Shown: piece by piece, positions 24,715 to 33,206 of the stretch | How the letters are laid out: each line of letters begins with the position of its first letter | How positions within the stretch are numbered: position 1 is the first letter of the stretch | Assembly (NCBI RefSeq): GCF_014384885.1 | Contig: NZ_JACRST010000013.1 | Coordinates: forward strand, 13,955-77,954 | Direction of reading: 5' to 3' | Source of the DNA: Ligaoa zhengdingensis | GTDB taxonomy: Bacteria > Bacillota > Clostridia > Oscillospirales > Ruminococcaceae | DNA: 64,000 nt | The notes under the pieces: model-generated | The model's input: the letters and a program-made list of their open reading frames with translations, nothing else | Databases searched by the model: none | What the model was told of the DNA's origin: nothing | Translations under genes and position numbers: made by a program

Positions 24715-25581
24715 TCAGCGGCGGAACAGCGCGGTCGAGCCGCAGGGCAGCGCATAGCCGCCGCTCTCCCGCACCGGCAGGCCGATTTCCGAGGCGGAAA
24801 TCTCGCCCTTGTACCGGCGCCCAACCGTGACCCCCAGCAGATACTCCATCACCGAGGCCGGCAGACCGGTGGTGTAGGAGTTGAGCGCGAAGAACAGCGG
24901 GTCGTCTGAAAGCACCTGCGTGCACAAGTCCACCAGGCCGTAGACCGCCTCCTCCAGCTTCCACACCTCGCCGCCCGGGCCGCGCCCGTAGCTGGGCGGG
25001 TCCATAATCACTGCGTCGTAGCGGTTGCCGCGCCGGATCTCCCGCTCCACAAACTTTTTGCAGTCGTCCACAATCCAGCGGACGGGCTTGTCCGCCAGGC
25101 CGGAGAGGCGGGCGTTCTCCCGCGCCCAATTCACCATGCCCTTGGCCGCGTCCACATGGCAGACCTGCGCGCCCGCCGCCGCGCAGGCCAGCGTGGCCCC
25201 GCCGGTGTAGGCGAACAGGTTGAGCACCTTGACCGACCGCCCCGCGCCCCGGATCAGCTCGGAAAACAGGTCCCAGTTGACCGCCTGTTCGGGGAACAGG
25301 CCGGTGTGCTTGAACCCGGTGGGGCTCACCTGAAAGGTGAGCCCTTTGTATCGGATATTCCACTGCTTTTTGCGCAGGTTGTATTCCTCCCAGGCCCCGC
25401 CGCCCGCCGACGACCGGATATAGCGGGCGTCCGCCCGCTTCCAATCGGGGCAGGTCTTTGGGGTGTCCCAGATGATCTGCGGGTCGGGGCGGATGAGCAG
25501 CACATCCCCCCACCGCTCCAATTTTTCGCCGCCTGAGGCGTCGATGATCTCATAATCCTTCCAATCGGACGCGATTCTCAT
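24715..25581 (-). CDS. RlmI-like class I SAM methyltransferase (23S rRNA m5C type)
   Basis: 288 residues. SAM motif I is VLNLFAYTGGATLACAAAGA near 115-135, followed by VDAAKGMVNWARENARLSGL, and the catalytic-loop-like motif is VIMDPPSYGRG. The layout matches the RlmI/YccW/RlmL catalytic domain without the PUA part. It probably methylates rRNA, but a nucleobase target is not provable here. The start overlaps the glmM stop by 4 nt (ATGA). Confidence 0.82.
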   Translation of the reverse strand: MRIASDWKDYEIIDASGGEKLERWGDVLLIRPDPQIIWDTPKTCPDWKRADARYIRSSAGGGAWEEYNLRKKQWNIRYKGLTFQVSPTGFKHTGLFPEQAVNWDLFSELIRGAGRSVKVLNLFAYTGGATLACAAAGAQVCHVDAAKGMVNWARENARLSGLADKPVRWIVDDCKKFVEREIRRGNRYDAVIMDPPSYGRGPGGEVWKLEEAVYGLVDLCTQVLSDDPLFFALNSYTTGLPASVMEYLLGVTVGRRYKGEISASEIGLPVRESGGYALPCGSTALFRR

Positions 25582-26924
25582 AGCTCCTCCCCGATCTGCC
25601 GCGCCAGACGGCCTGCAATCTCCTCGATCTGTGCGAGGTCTGCGCCCTCCACCATCACGCGGACGAGCGGTTCCGTCCCGGACGGCCGCAGCAGCACCCG
25701 CCCGTTGCCCGCGAGCTCCCGCTCACAGGCCTCCACGCTCTGCCAGATCGCTTTGGCATCGGGCAGGCGTTCCTTCTGCTCCTTGGTGACCCGCACGTTT
25801 TTGAGCACCTGCGGGTAGCGCACCATCACCTTTTTGAGCTCGCAAAGCGGCTTGCCGCTCTTGGCGATTGCTTCGAGCAGCTGCAAACCGGAGAGCTGGC
25901 CGTCGCCGGTGGTCATGTGCTCCAGGAAGATGACATGCCCGCTCTGCTCGCCGCCGATGTGGTACCCTTCGGCCAACATTTTTTCGAGCACATAGCGGTC
26001 GCCCACCTTGGTGGCGTGCACCTGGATGCCGTTCTGCTCGGCGAACCGAAAGAACCCGAGGTTGCTCATCACGGTGCCCACCACCGCGTCGCCCGGCAAA
26101 CGGCCCTCCGCCTTCATGCGCTGGGCGAAGATCGCGATCATCACATCGCCGTCGATCACATCCCCCTCGCTGTCCACCGCGAGGCAGCGGTCGGCGTCGC
26201 CGTCGAACGCGAGCCCCAGGTCGAACCCGTTGGCCTTGACATAGTCGGCCAGCTTATCAACATGCATCGAGCCGCATCCGTCGTTGATGTTGACCCCGTC
26301 GGGGCTGGCGTTGAGGATGTAGACCTGTGCGCCCAGGCCGGTGAAGACACCTGCGGCGGTGCGGCTGGCGCTGCCGTTCGCGCAGTCCAGCGCCACCCGC
26401 AGCCCGGCAAAACCCCCGCCCACTGTGGAGCGCAGATGCTGGGTGTACAGGCTGATTTTATACTGTTCATCGGTCACGCGGCCGATATCGCCGCCCGACG
26501 CATATTCGATGGGCTCGGCATGGTCGAGGACGATCGCCTCGATCTCCTCCTCGTCCGCATCCGAGAGCTTGAAGCCCTGGCTGTTGAAAATCTTGATGCC
26601 GTTAAATTCATATGGGTTGTGGGACGCGGTGAGCATCACGCCCGCATCCGCCCCCAGCGCCTTTACCAGATAGGCCACCGCAGGGGTGGGCGTCACCCCC
26701 AGCAGCAAAACGTCCGCGCCAACGGCGCAAAGCCCGGCCACCATTGCGCTTTCCAGCATGGCGGACGAGATACGGGTATCCCGCCCCACCACAAAGACGG
26801 GTTTTGCGCCCTTTTCGCGTTTTAAAATCATGCCGGCCGCCTCGGCCACCTCCAGCGCACGCCGCACGCTCAAATCCCGGTTGGCGACGCCGCGCACGCC
26901 GTCGGTTCCAAATAGTCTGCCCAT
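25578..26924 (-). CDS. glmM: Phosphoglucosamine mutase GlmM
   Basis: 448 residues from ATG 26924 (AGGGGG 6 nt upstream; the in-frame ATG 26930 is too close to it). The N-terminus GRLFGTDGVRGVAN, phosphoserine loop TASHNPYEFNGIK near 100, metal loop DGDADR and sugar-binding GEQSGHV, and C-terminal RPSGTEPLVRVM are all present. It converts glucosamine-6-P to glucosamine-1-P for peptidoglycan precursor synthesis. Confidence 0.95.
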   Translation of the reverse strand: MGRLFGTDGVRGVANRDLSVRRALEVAEAAGMILKREKGAKPVFVVGRDTRISSAMLESAMVAGLCAVGADVLLLGVTPTPAVAYLVKALGADAGVMLTASHNPYEFNGIKIFNSQGFKLSDADEEEIEAIVLDHAEPIEYASGGDIGRVTDEQYKISLYTQHLRSTVGGGFAGLRVALDCANGSASRTAAGVFTGLGAQVYILNASPDGVNINDGCGSMHVDKLADYVKANGFDLGLAFDGDADRCLAVDSEGDVIDGDVMIAIFAQRMKAEGRLPGDAVVGTVMSNLGFFRFAEQNGIQVHATKVGDRYVLEKMLAEGYHIGGEQSGHVIFLEHMTTGDGQLSGLQLLEAIAKSGKPLCELKKVMVRYPQVLKNVRVTKEQKERLPDAKAIWQSVEACERELAGNGRVLLRPSGTEPLVRVMVEGADLAQIEEIAGRLARQIGEEL

Positions 26925-26972
26925 TGTCATCCCCCTGTTTCTGCCTGTCGGCAAGATGTTCTGTCGATCCGG

Positions 26973-28046
26973 TTACACATCCTCGATCCCGATCTGTTCA
27001 AACCCTTCCTCCACAGCCGAGCGCACCTGGGGGTTCGGCCGCATGTTCATATGCTGATAGCCCGGCAGGGTGACGCACCGCCCGCGCGGGGTGCGCGTCA
27101 AAAAGCCGAGTTGGATCAGATAAGGCTCGTAGACGTCCTCGATGGTCACCGATTCCTCGCCGATGGCCGCCGCCAGCGTATCCAGGCCCACCGGCCCGCC
27201 GGCGTAGTTTTTAATCATCGTCTCCAAAATCAGGCGGTCGATGTTATCCAGCCCCAGCTCGTCGATCTCCAGGCGGCCCAGCGCCTCGGCCGCAATCTGC
27301 CGGTGGATCGCCCCGTCGCCCAGCACCTGTGCGAAGTCGCGCACCCGCTTGAGCAGGCGGTTGGCGATGCGCGGGGTTCCGCGGCTGCGGCGCGCCAGCT
27401 CGTGCGCGCCCTCCTCGTCGCAATCGATGCCAAGGATGCCCGCGCTGCGCCGCACAATGTGCGCAAGCTGCTCCGGGGTGTATAGCTCCAGGCGCAGGAT
27501 CACGCCGAAGCGGTCGCGCAGCGGGCCGGTGAGCTGCCCTGCGCGGGTGGTGGCGCCCACCAGCGTGAAGTGCGGCAGATCGATGCGGATGCTGCGCGCG
27601 CTCGGGCCCTTGCCGATGATGATGTCGAGCGCGTTGTCCTCCATGGCGGGGTAGAGAACCTCCTCCACAGCGCGCGAGAGGCGGTGGATTTCATCTATAA
27701 ACAGTATATCGTTTTCGCTTAAATTGGTGAGAAGCGCGGCCAAATCGCCCGGTTTTTCAATCGCAGGGCCGGATGTGACGCGCAGGTTGACGTTCATCTC
27801 GTTGGCGATGATGCCCGCCAGCGTGGTCTTACCCAGGCCCGGCGGACCGTAGAGCAGCACGTGGTCGAGCGGCTCCCCCCTCTGCCGCGCAGCCTCGATA
27901 TAGACCGAGAGGTTCTGCTTGGCCTTCTCCTGCCCGATGTACTCCGACAGGGTCTTGGGGCGCAGCGAACCCTCCACGTCCGAGTCCTCCCGGACGTAGT
28001 CGGGCGCGACAATGCGGTTTTCAAAATCCATTTCGTAGCTATCCAA
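26973..28046 (-). CDS. ruvB: Holliday junction DNA helicase RuvB
   Basis: 357 residues from TTG 28046, which has AAGGAGA 8 nt upstream and lies 4 nt after the preceding small gene; ATG 28031 (MDFENRIVAP) is the alternative but is 23 nt from that site. Walker A YGPPGLGKTTLA, Walker B LFIDEIHRL, sensor ATTRAGQLT, arginine finger GPLRDRFG, and the C-terminal winged helix GFLTRTPRGR. It drives branch migration with RuvA. Confidence 0.95.
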   Translation of the reverse strand: MDSYEMDFENRIVAPDYVREDSDVEGSLRPKTLSEYIGQEKAKQNLSVYIEAARQRGEPLDHVLLYGPPGLGKTTLAGIIANEMNVNLRVTSGPAIEKPGDLAALLTNLSENDILFIDEIHRLSRAVEEVLYPAMEDNALDIIIGKGPSARSIRIDLPHFTLVGATTRAGQLTGPLRDRFGVILRLELYTPEQLAHIVRRSAGILGIDCDEEGAHELARRSRGTPRIANRLLKRVRDFAQVLGDGAIHRQIAAEALGRLEIDELGLDNIDRLILETMIKNYAGGPVGLDTLAAAIGEESVTIEDVYEPYLIQLGFLTRTPRGRCVTLPGYQHMNMRPNPQVRSAVEEGFEQIGIEDV

Positions 28047-28050
28047 ACGG

Positions 28051-28218
28051 CTAATCTCCTTTATCTCCGGCCGGTTTGGGCGCGGCCGGCCGCTCTTTCC
28101 GCTCGCAGTAGGGCGGGTACTTGGGATGAAGGCGGTGGTGCTCCCGGCAGCTCTCACAATCCCCGCGCCGCGGGCAGCGCCTTCTCACGCACGGGCAATC
28201 CGGTCTTTCCCGCTGCAT
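28051..28218 (-). CDS. Small Cys-rich protein, 55 residues, unknown function
   Basis: A 55-codon gene with AGGAGG 7 nt before ATG 28218. It reads CPC, then CPRRGDCESCREHH, then PPYCER, with a Lys/Pro tail: six Cys and two His that could bind zinc or iron. I recall similar small CPxxGxCxxCxxxH...YCER proteins scattered in Clostridia without a function. Its stop overlaps the ribosome site of ruvB, so the two are translationally coupled. It sits between a lipoprotein gene and ruvB inside the ruvCAB run. Confidence 0.75.
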   Translation of the reverse strand: MQRERPDCPCVRRRCPRRGDCESCREHHRLHPKYPPYCERKERPAAPKPAGDKGD

Positions 28219-28240
28219 CGGGCATCCTCCTCCCCGCTCA

Positions 28241-29209
28241 TCAGGCGAGCGGATCCACCTCGCGCAGGGTGATCACCTGCCAGGTGCCGTCGCCGTTGTC
28301 CCTCATATGATATTCCAGGGTGCTCTCCAAACATACCTGAACCGGGTCGGTATAGGTTTCGACATAGAGGAAGGTCTCGTCCGCGCCGTGGTCGATGCGC
28401 ACAATCCGGTCGTTGGTGATATTGCCCCCGCGCCCCAGCATCACATAAAGCTGCGCCTGGGGATCGTAAAAGCGCGACTCCTGCCGCACAAACTCCTCCG
28501 CGCCGTAATAGCGCGCGGCCATCTCATCCATCTGCCCCTGCGTCAGGCCGTCCGGATACTCCGACGCGCCCATCGCGATCAGGTATTCGACATCCAGGTC
28601 GTCGGTCAGGTCGTCCGGCGTCTCGAACGGGCGGGACAAAAAGCCGAACGCCCGCGCCTGCATCACCTGCGCCGCGGCGGAGTCCTCGATCAGCTGCATC
28701 TCATCGATGTATCTGTCCTCCGGCGCGATGCAGAGCACCATCGGGATGGGGTCGTACCCCAGGCTGCCCACCCGCATCACATAGCTGCCGACGCCGGTAG
28801 CGAGCAGGGTTGGGCCCGCGTCGAGCACCTCCATCGTCAGCCGGTAGGTACCGCTGATCCCCTCGGACTGGATCGGCTCGCAGGAGATCTCCCCCAGGGA
28901 GACCTGCTTCCAATAGTCGCACTGCCCGCTCGGGGACTCGTAGCGCGCCGACAGAAATTCCATCTCGCCGGTGTCCCCCGCGCGCAGTGCCGCAACAAAC
29001 CGCTCGGCCGCCTCGTCGGCGGTCTGCGGGAGCACCTGGGTCTCGTCCGCTGTACTGCTGGAGGAGGAAAGCGCCTCCGGCTCGGATGAAACCGGTTCGG
29101 ACTGAGAGGAGGACTCCTCCGGCGCGGAGGAGGGGCGGCTCTCCCGCGCACAGCCCGGCAGCGCCGCCAACGCGGCGGCCAGCAGGACGGCAATCCATTT
29201 GTAGTTCAT
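28241..29209 (-). CDS. Unknown lipoprotein in the ruv operon
   Basis: 322 residues. The signal MNYKWIAVLLAAALAALPGC ends in a lipobox-like LPGC; a Ser/Glu-rich linker follows (about 22-60). The rest is a mixed fold of two halves (SLGEISCEPIQSEGISGTYRLTMEVLD; YLYVETYTDPVQVCLESTLEYHM) that I cannot assign. It lies 14 nt after ruvA and 22 nt before the small Cys-rich gene, so it is co-transcribed with recombination genes without an obvious functional link. Confidence 0.75.
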   Translation of the reverse strand: MNYKWIAVLLAAALAALPGCARESRPSSAPEESSSQSEPVSSEPEALSSSSSTADETQVLPQTADEAAERFVAALRAGDTGEMEFLSARYESPSGQCDYWKQVSLGEISCEPIQSEGISGTYRLTMEVLDAGPTLLATGVGSYVMRVGSLGYDPIPMVLCIAPEDRYIDEMQLIEDSAAAQVMQARAFGFLSRPFETPDDLTDDLDVEYLIAMGASEYPDGLTQGQMDEMAARYYGAEEFVRQESRFYDPQAQLYVMLGRGGNITNDRIVRIDHGADETFLYVETYTDPVQVCLESTLEYHMRDNGDGTWQVITLREVDPLA

Positions 29210-29223
29210 CTTCAGTTCCCCCT

Positions 29224-29826
29224 TTACGGCACAATGGCCAACCTTTTGAGGCCGCCCTTGATGAGTTCCTCCACCGGCAGGGCCGGGTCCAGCTTGGCCA
29301 GCGCCTGCGCAGCCTCGGCGCGCGCATAGCCCAGCGACTCCAGCGCGGCGGCAGCCTCGGCGAGATTGCCCGACCCGATCTCGGCGGCGGTGATCCCCTC
29401 GGGCGCGGACAGGCCAAACTCCGCGTCAGCCACCTTATCCTTGAGCTCCAGTACGATGCGCTGGGCAAGTTTGTTGCCCACGCCCGGCGAGCGCGTGAGG
29501 GTCTTGTGGTCGCCCGACGCGATGCACAGCGCCAAGCGGTCGGGGGTGAGGTCGGAGAGGATGGCGAGCGCCACCTTGGGCCCGACGCCTGAAACGGTAA
29601 TCATCATTTTAAAGAAGCCCAGTTCCAGCTCGGTGGCAAAGCCGAACAGGTCGAGGGCGCTGTCTGTTATGTGCAGATAGGTGTAGAGCTGCGCTTCGCC
29701 CCCCTGCTTGGGCAGGGCGCTCAGGGTGGAGGTAGTGGTCTTGCAGGCATAACCCACACCGCCGCACTCCACCACCGCGAGGTTGGGCGCGGTGTGGATC
29801 AGTTTGCCCCTTAAACGGTAAATCAT
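29224..29826 (-). CDS. ruvA: Holliday junction branch migration protein RuvA
   Basis: 200 residues. N-terminal OB fold (MIYRLRGKLIHTAPNLAVVECGGVGY), helix-hairpin-helix segments FFKMMITVSGVGPKVALAIL and LTRSPGVGNKLAQRIVLELKDK, and the C-terminal domain III (AAALESLGYARAEAAQAL) that contacts RuvB. It binds four-way junctions. 12 nt separate it from ruvC. Confidence 0.95.
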   Translation of the reverse strand: MIYRLRGKLIHTAPNLAVVECGGVGYACKTTTSTLSALPKQGGEAQLYTYLHITDSALDLFGFATELELGFFKMMITVSGVGPKVALAILSDLTPDRLALCIASGDHKTLTRSPGVGNKLAQRIVLELKDKVADAEFGLSAPEGITAAEIGSGNLAEAAAALESLGYARAEAAQALAKLDPALPVEELIKGGLKRLAIVP

Positions 29827-29838
29827 CGGCCTTCTCCT

Positions 29839-30330
29839 TTATTTAATCAGACGGAATAGCGAACCCGCGCAGTGTCCGTGGCAGATGGCCAAAGCCAACG
29901 CATCGGCGGTGTCGTCCGGCTTGGGGATGGTGTCCAGCTTGAGGATGGTGCGGGTCATCTCCTGCACCTGCGATTTGACGGCCTTGCCGTACCCCACCAC
30001 GCTCTGCTTGACCTGCATCGGGGTGTACTCGTGGATCTCCACCCCGTTTTGACAGGCCGCCAGCAGGATGACCCCGCGTGCCTGCGCGACGTCGATCGCA
30101 GTGGTTTTATTGTTGGTGAAAAACAGTTTTTCGATCGACATCGCCTGCGGCCGGTACTTTTGCAGGACGCGGGTCATTTCGCGGTAGATTTGCTCGAGCC
30201 GCCGCTCAAACGGCGTGCCCGGCTGCGTGGCGATCGCGCCGTAGCCCAGGGTGGCAAACCGTCCCGCGCGGTAATCCAACACCCCGTAGCCCACAATCGC
30301 GTAACCGGGATCGATCCCCACAATCACCAA
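29839..30330 (-). CDS. ruvC: Crossover junction endodeoxyribonuclease RuvC
   Basis: 163 residues. Acidic catalytic residues are seen in VGIDPGYAIVGYG (Asp near 7), SIEKLFF (Glu near 66) and KPDDTADALALA (two Asp near 140). It cuts Holliday junctions. The start appears to be TTG 30330 (or GTG 30327), with GGAG about 11 nt upstream; no in-frame ATG exists. It is first gene of ruvC-ruvA-lipoprotein-small Cys-ruvB. Confidence 0.94.
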   Translation of the reverse strand: MVIVGIDPGYAIVGYGVLDYRAGRFATLGYGAIATQPGTPFERRLEQIYREMTRVLQKYRPQAMSIEKLFFTNNKTTAIDVAQARGVILLAACQNGVEIHEYTPMQVKQSVVGYGKAVKSQVQEMTRTILKLDTIPKPDDTADALALAICHGHCAGSLFRLIK

Positions 30331-30442
30331 AGCACATCGTTCTCCTCACTAAATATATTGTATCTATGATAGCACAGGCATACAGCAAGCGGTGATTTCA
30401 TTGCTCCAGCCCGCAGGGCGGACATAAAACCGCTTTGCGGTT

Positions 30443-30471
30443 ATTATATCATATCGGCCGTTTGGGAACAA
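30443..30471 (-). promoter_or_regulatory. ruvC operon promoter
   Basis: Minus strand TTGTTC (30466-30471), 17 bp, TATAAT (30443-30448). An AACCGC/GCGGTT hairpin (30428-30442) lies at the start of the roughly 105-nt leader. No LexA-type box was found here. The rest of 30331-30596 holds nothing else I can support. Confidence 0.6.
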
Positions 30472-30596
30472 TACAAACTGCCGCCGATGAGTCAAAAGAT
30501 TTGGGCAAGATGCTGATGGATTCTTGCTTTTTTTGCACAATCTGTCCGTAAAATGATGCTTTCGCAAATATTTTAAAAAAAATTTGTGTCTTTGTC

Positions 30597-30625
30597 TTGA
30601 TTTTTCTGTAAATACGTTGTATAAT
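30597..30625 (+). promoter_or_regulatory. tRNA-Val promoter
   Basis: TTGATT, 17 bp, TATAAT, 47 nt before the tRNA. Confidence 0.8.
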
Positions 30626-30671
30626 AATAAAGTCGCATCGGGGAATCACCGATTTGGACAACTTTATATAT

Positions 30672-30747
30672 GGACGATTAGCTCAGCTGGTAGAGCATTC
30701 GCTTGACGTGCGAAGGGTCAGGGATTCGAGTTCCTTATCGTCCACCA
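30672..30747 (+). tRNA. tRNA-Val (anticodon GAC)
   Basis: Full cloverleaf of 76 nt with encoded CCA. Acceptor GGACGAT pairs with ATCGTCC. The D arm is GCTC-AGCTGGTA-GAGC. Anticodon stem TTCGC/GCGAA holds loop TTGACGT with GAC at the centre, reading GUC and GUU. The T arm has the TTCGAGT loop. Confidence 0.96.
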
Positions 30748-30880
30748 GGGGTGCTGTCACTGCAATCGCGGTGGCGGTACTATTTTTTTACCCAAAAGTT
30801 ACAATCCTGCTTTTCGGGGTGACTTTTCGGCCCAGATATGCTATTCTGGGGGCACCAGCGATACAAAGGAGGTTGTTACT

Positions 30881-31552
30881 ATGAAACGAATTGCCATCTG
30901 TTCCCTGGCGCTGCTTTTTGCGCTTTCCACAGCCGCCTGCGGATGGAAGCGTCCCGCCTCGTCCTCTTCGGCCCCGGAACCCGCTTCTTCCACCCCGCCG
31001 GTTTCATCGAGCGCTGCGCCGTCACAGGCTGAGGCTGAGGGGGAAACGCCTGAGGAGGCGGTCAACAATCTGGTCAAAGCGGTCAAGGCGCTGGACCTGG
31101 AAACTGCAAAAGGTTACCTGGGCGGCGATCTGGCGCTCAAAACCGAGAAGCTCGACCTCACCAGCGAGCAAAATAAGGAATTGGCCCAGGCGGTAGTGAA
31201 GGACCTCTCATGCAAGGTGCTTTCGTCGGAGATGGACGGGGAAAACGCGACGGTAAAGGCGGAGATCACCACCCTGGATTTCGGCTCGGTGGTGCAGAGC
31301 TTCCTCGGGAAATCGATCGCGCTCACCATGGGGAATCTGGGCAAAAGCGGGGACGGCCTTAACACCAAGCTGATGGACGCCCTGCGGGAGTGCATCCAGG
31401 ACTGTAACAAGACCGCCACCAAAACTGTGGATATCGCCCTGGAGCCGTCGGACGACAGCTGGGTGGTTTCCAACAGCGACGAACTGCAGGACGCCCTGCT
31501 CGGCGGGCTCTCCTCCCTGGTCAAGGAATTTTCCAGCCTGTTGCCCCAATAA
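30881..31552 (+). CDS. Unknown Ser-rich lipoprotein
   Basis: 223 residues; AAAGGAGG precedes ATG 30881. The signal MKRIAICSLALLFALSTAAC ends in a lipobox, then a Ser/Pro/Glu linker (about 25-55). The mature part resembles DUF5105/NTF2-like lipoproteins that begin TPEEAVNNLVKAVKALD and alternate helix and strand (VLSSEMDGENATVKAEITTLDFG). Likely a surface lipoprotein; function unknown. A candidate extended -10 TGCTATTCT lies about 40 nt upstream. Confidence 0.75.
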   Translation: MKRIAICSLALLFALSTAACGWKRPASSSSAPEPASSTPPVSSSAAPSQAEAEGETPEEAVNNLVKAVKALDLETAKGYLGGDLALKTEKLDLTSEQNKELAQAVVKDLSCKVLSSEMDGENATVKAEITTLDFGSVVQSFLGKSIALTMGNLGKSGDGLNTKLMDALRECIQDCNKTATKTVDIALEPSDDSWVVSNSDELQDALLGGLSSLVKEFSSLLPQ

Positions 31553-31604
31553 GCCGCAGCTGAACCAAATTCCTTCCGCTAATGACCGGCATCCGTAAAA
31601 CAGC

Positions 31605-31647
31605 TGACCCTCCGTATGGTTTCTGCCACACGGAGGGTCATTTTCCG
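31605..31647 (+). terminator. Rho-independent terminator
   Basis: TGACCCTCCGT (31605-31615) pairs perfectly with ACGGAGGGTCA (31630-31640), followed by TTTT. Confidence 0.88.
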
Positions 31648-31718
31648 CATAATATTTATGCTGAACTCCCCACTACGCGACAATTTGTGTTATGCGCTTC
31701 TTCTCATTTCCAAAAAAC

Positions 31719-32243
31719 TTATCCTAAATATTTTTCAAGGCATACTAACTGAACATTTGGAATGCCGTTAAATACGCACTTTATCATACCTATTTCTTCA
31801 TATCCCAACTTTTGATACAGCTTTCGTGCTCTTGTATTTAACACATTCGTATCCATACGCAATGCGACACAGCCATGCTGTTTTGCATAATCCTCATAAA
31901 ATGCTACGAAAGCTTTTCCATAACCTTTCTTCTTTTCAAATGGGTCAACTGCCAAGCCATGAAGCACCATGATTTCATTGTCACTCGCGTTATGTTTCCA
32001 TGTTGCATATTTATATTCATCAACTTGAATTTGATTGATTATCGCTACTGCTACCATTTTACTTTCATCCACCATAACAAACAAATCGTCTCTGTTCAAA
32101 GCATCTTCCGCTGTTTTTCTGGTAGGATAAACATTACGAATCCATCCAGTTATAGTCAATCCTTTTTCTTCCTCGTCATGAATATTCTCATAAATCCTTT
32201 CGATGCTGTCAATATCAGCTTTTTTCGCTTTTAATATTTCCAT
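31719..32243 (-). CDS. GNAT family N-acetyltransferase (AT-rich, likely acquired)
   Basis: 174 residues from ATG 32243 (AGAGG 9 nt upstream). The acetyl-CoA loop is EKKKGYGKAFVAF near 105-117 after the strand IMVLHGLAVDPF; the tail TNVLNTRARKLYQKLGYEEIG is classic GNAT. Substrate unknown. Codon use is far more AT-rich than neighbouring genes, which points to horizontal transfer. Confidence 0.85.
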   Translation of the reverse strand: MEILKAKKADIDSIERIYENIHDEEEKGLTITGWIRNVYPTRKTAEDALNRDDLFVMVDESKMVAVAIINQIQVDEYKYATWKHNASDNEIMVLHGLAVDPFEKKKGYGKAFVAFYEDYAKQHGCVALRMDTNVLNTRARKLYQKLGYEEIGMIKCVFNGIPNVQLVCLEKYLG

Positions 32244-32352
32244 CACAGAACGCCTCTCCTCGCAAAAATTATCTGGTCGGCAAAGATCGATTCGTCACTT
32301 TATCATGCAAAATAGAGTATAGCAGAAAAGTGCGAAGCAATCTACCGGCTGA

Positions 32353-32393
32353 ATACGAAACGCCCGAACATTTTTCGTTCGGGCGTTTCGTAT
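32353..32393. terminator. 17-bp perfect hairpin, probable element-derived terminator
   Basis: Arms 32353-32369 and 32377-32393 are perfect complements around ATTTTTC. T-tracts are poor on both sides. It lies directly after the tnpV remnant in its reading direction. Confidence 0.5.
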
Positions 32394-32394
32394 A

Positions 32395-32520
32395 TCATCG
32401 TGCTTCACGATTTCCTTTGCCTGTGCCTTGCAGGCGTTCATCTGGCGAACCCATTCCATTTGGTTTTCGGTTTTTCGGTCACGCCATACCGTTTCGCCAG
32501 CTCCGGCGCGATGCCCTTAT
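32395..32520 (-). pseudogene. tnpV: tnpV C-terminal remnant (Tn4451-type transposon protein)
   Basis: Two minus-strand frames joined by a frameshift near 32475 read GIAPELAKRYGVTEK and then QMEWVRQMNACKAQAKEIV, the conserved C-terminus of TnpV proteins carried by Clostridial Tn4451-like and related elements. There is no start and the normal end is lost. It marks the AT-rich acetyltransferase segment as mobile-element debris. Confidence 0.65.
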
Positions 32521-32546
32521 CGCATCTGCTCGATAAATAGGGTTTG

Positions 32547-32990
32547 TCAATTTAACTTCATATATAAAAGTGGATATGGCTTTCCCTGCTCATCATGGTC
32601 CGTCCTTTTATAGCCTCGAAAACCCATATGTTCATAAAAGCCTTTCGCAAGGGGGTTTTGTTCATTAACAGCCAATTCCCTGATTGAGTAATTTTCAATC
32701 CCATATTGGATTAACTTTTTTCCTAAGCCTTTTCCTCTTTCTTCGGGTGCAATAAACAGCATTTCAAGTTTTTGTTCTTCCACGCCCATAAAGGCGACAG
32801 GACATCCGCTTTCGTTCTCCGCAACAACCAAATGGACGACACCCTTTAACGCTTGTGGGACATATTTTTTAATATCTTCTATTTCACTCTCTGATAAAAA
32901 GAGATGTGTGTCCTTTACAGACCTTTCCCATACTTCGGTTAGCTGTTCTATCAGCAGTGCCGTTCTTTCCTTAACTTCTATTATCTTCAT
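32547..32990 (-). CDS. GNAT family N-acetyltransferase (AT-rich, likely acquired)
   Basis: 147 residues. LEMLFIAPEERGKGLGKKLIQYGI near 77-100 holds the R/Q-x-x-G-x-G/A acetyl-CoA loop, and LAVNEQNPLAKGFYEHMGFRGYKR completes the fold. The class resembles PhnO/YjaB-type small-molecule acetyltransferases; substrate unknown. An extended -10 TGC-TATACT (33039-33044, minus) lies upstream. AT-rich codons match the other acetyltransferase and contrast with flanks. Confidence 0.85.
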   Translation of the reverse strand: MKIIEVKERTALLIEQLTEVWERSVKDTHLFLSESEIEDIKKYVPQALKGVVHLVVAENESGCPVAFMGVEEQKLEMLFIAPEERGKGLGKKLIQYGIENYSIRELAVNEQNPLAKGFYEHMGFRGYKRTDHDEQGKPYPLLYMKLN

Positions 32991-33206
32991 ATTGGTTCCA
33001 CCTCACATTCCGATTAAGCTGTTTTATTTTCAAAAATAAGTATAGCATAGATCGGCGCCATTTTGACATCGAGCCATCAAATATTTTATCAATTTCAAAG
33101 GATATCTATGAAACGCCCACGCGACCTTTTCATTTGCTGCGGGCAACGGAATCATCGTGCTCGGCCGGCTGCACGGAAAGATAATTGCTTTGCAACCATT
33201 TTTTAT

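Noticed and set aside
30443..30471. LexA box at the ruvC promoter
   Set aside because: GTTCCCAAACGG has no GAAC-N4-GTT symmetry.
33060..33206. Short plus-strand frame reading SFAAGNGIIVLGRLHGK
   Set aside because: No start codon with a ribosome site and no recognisable family; likely chance.
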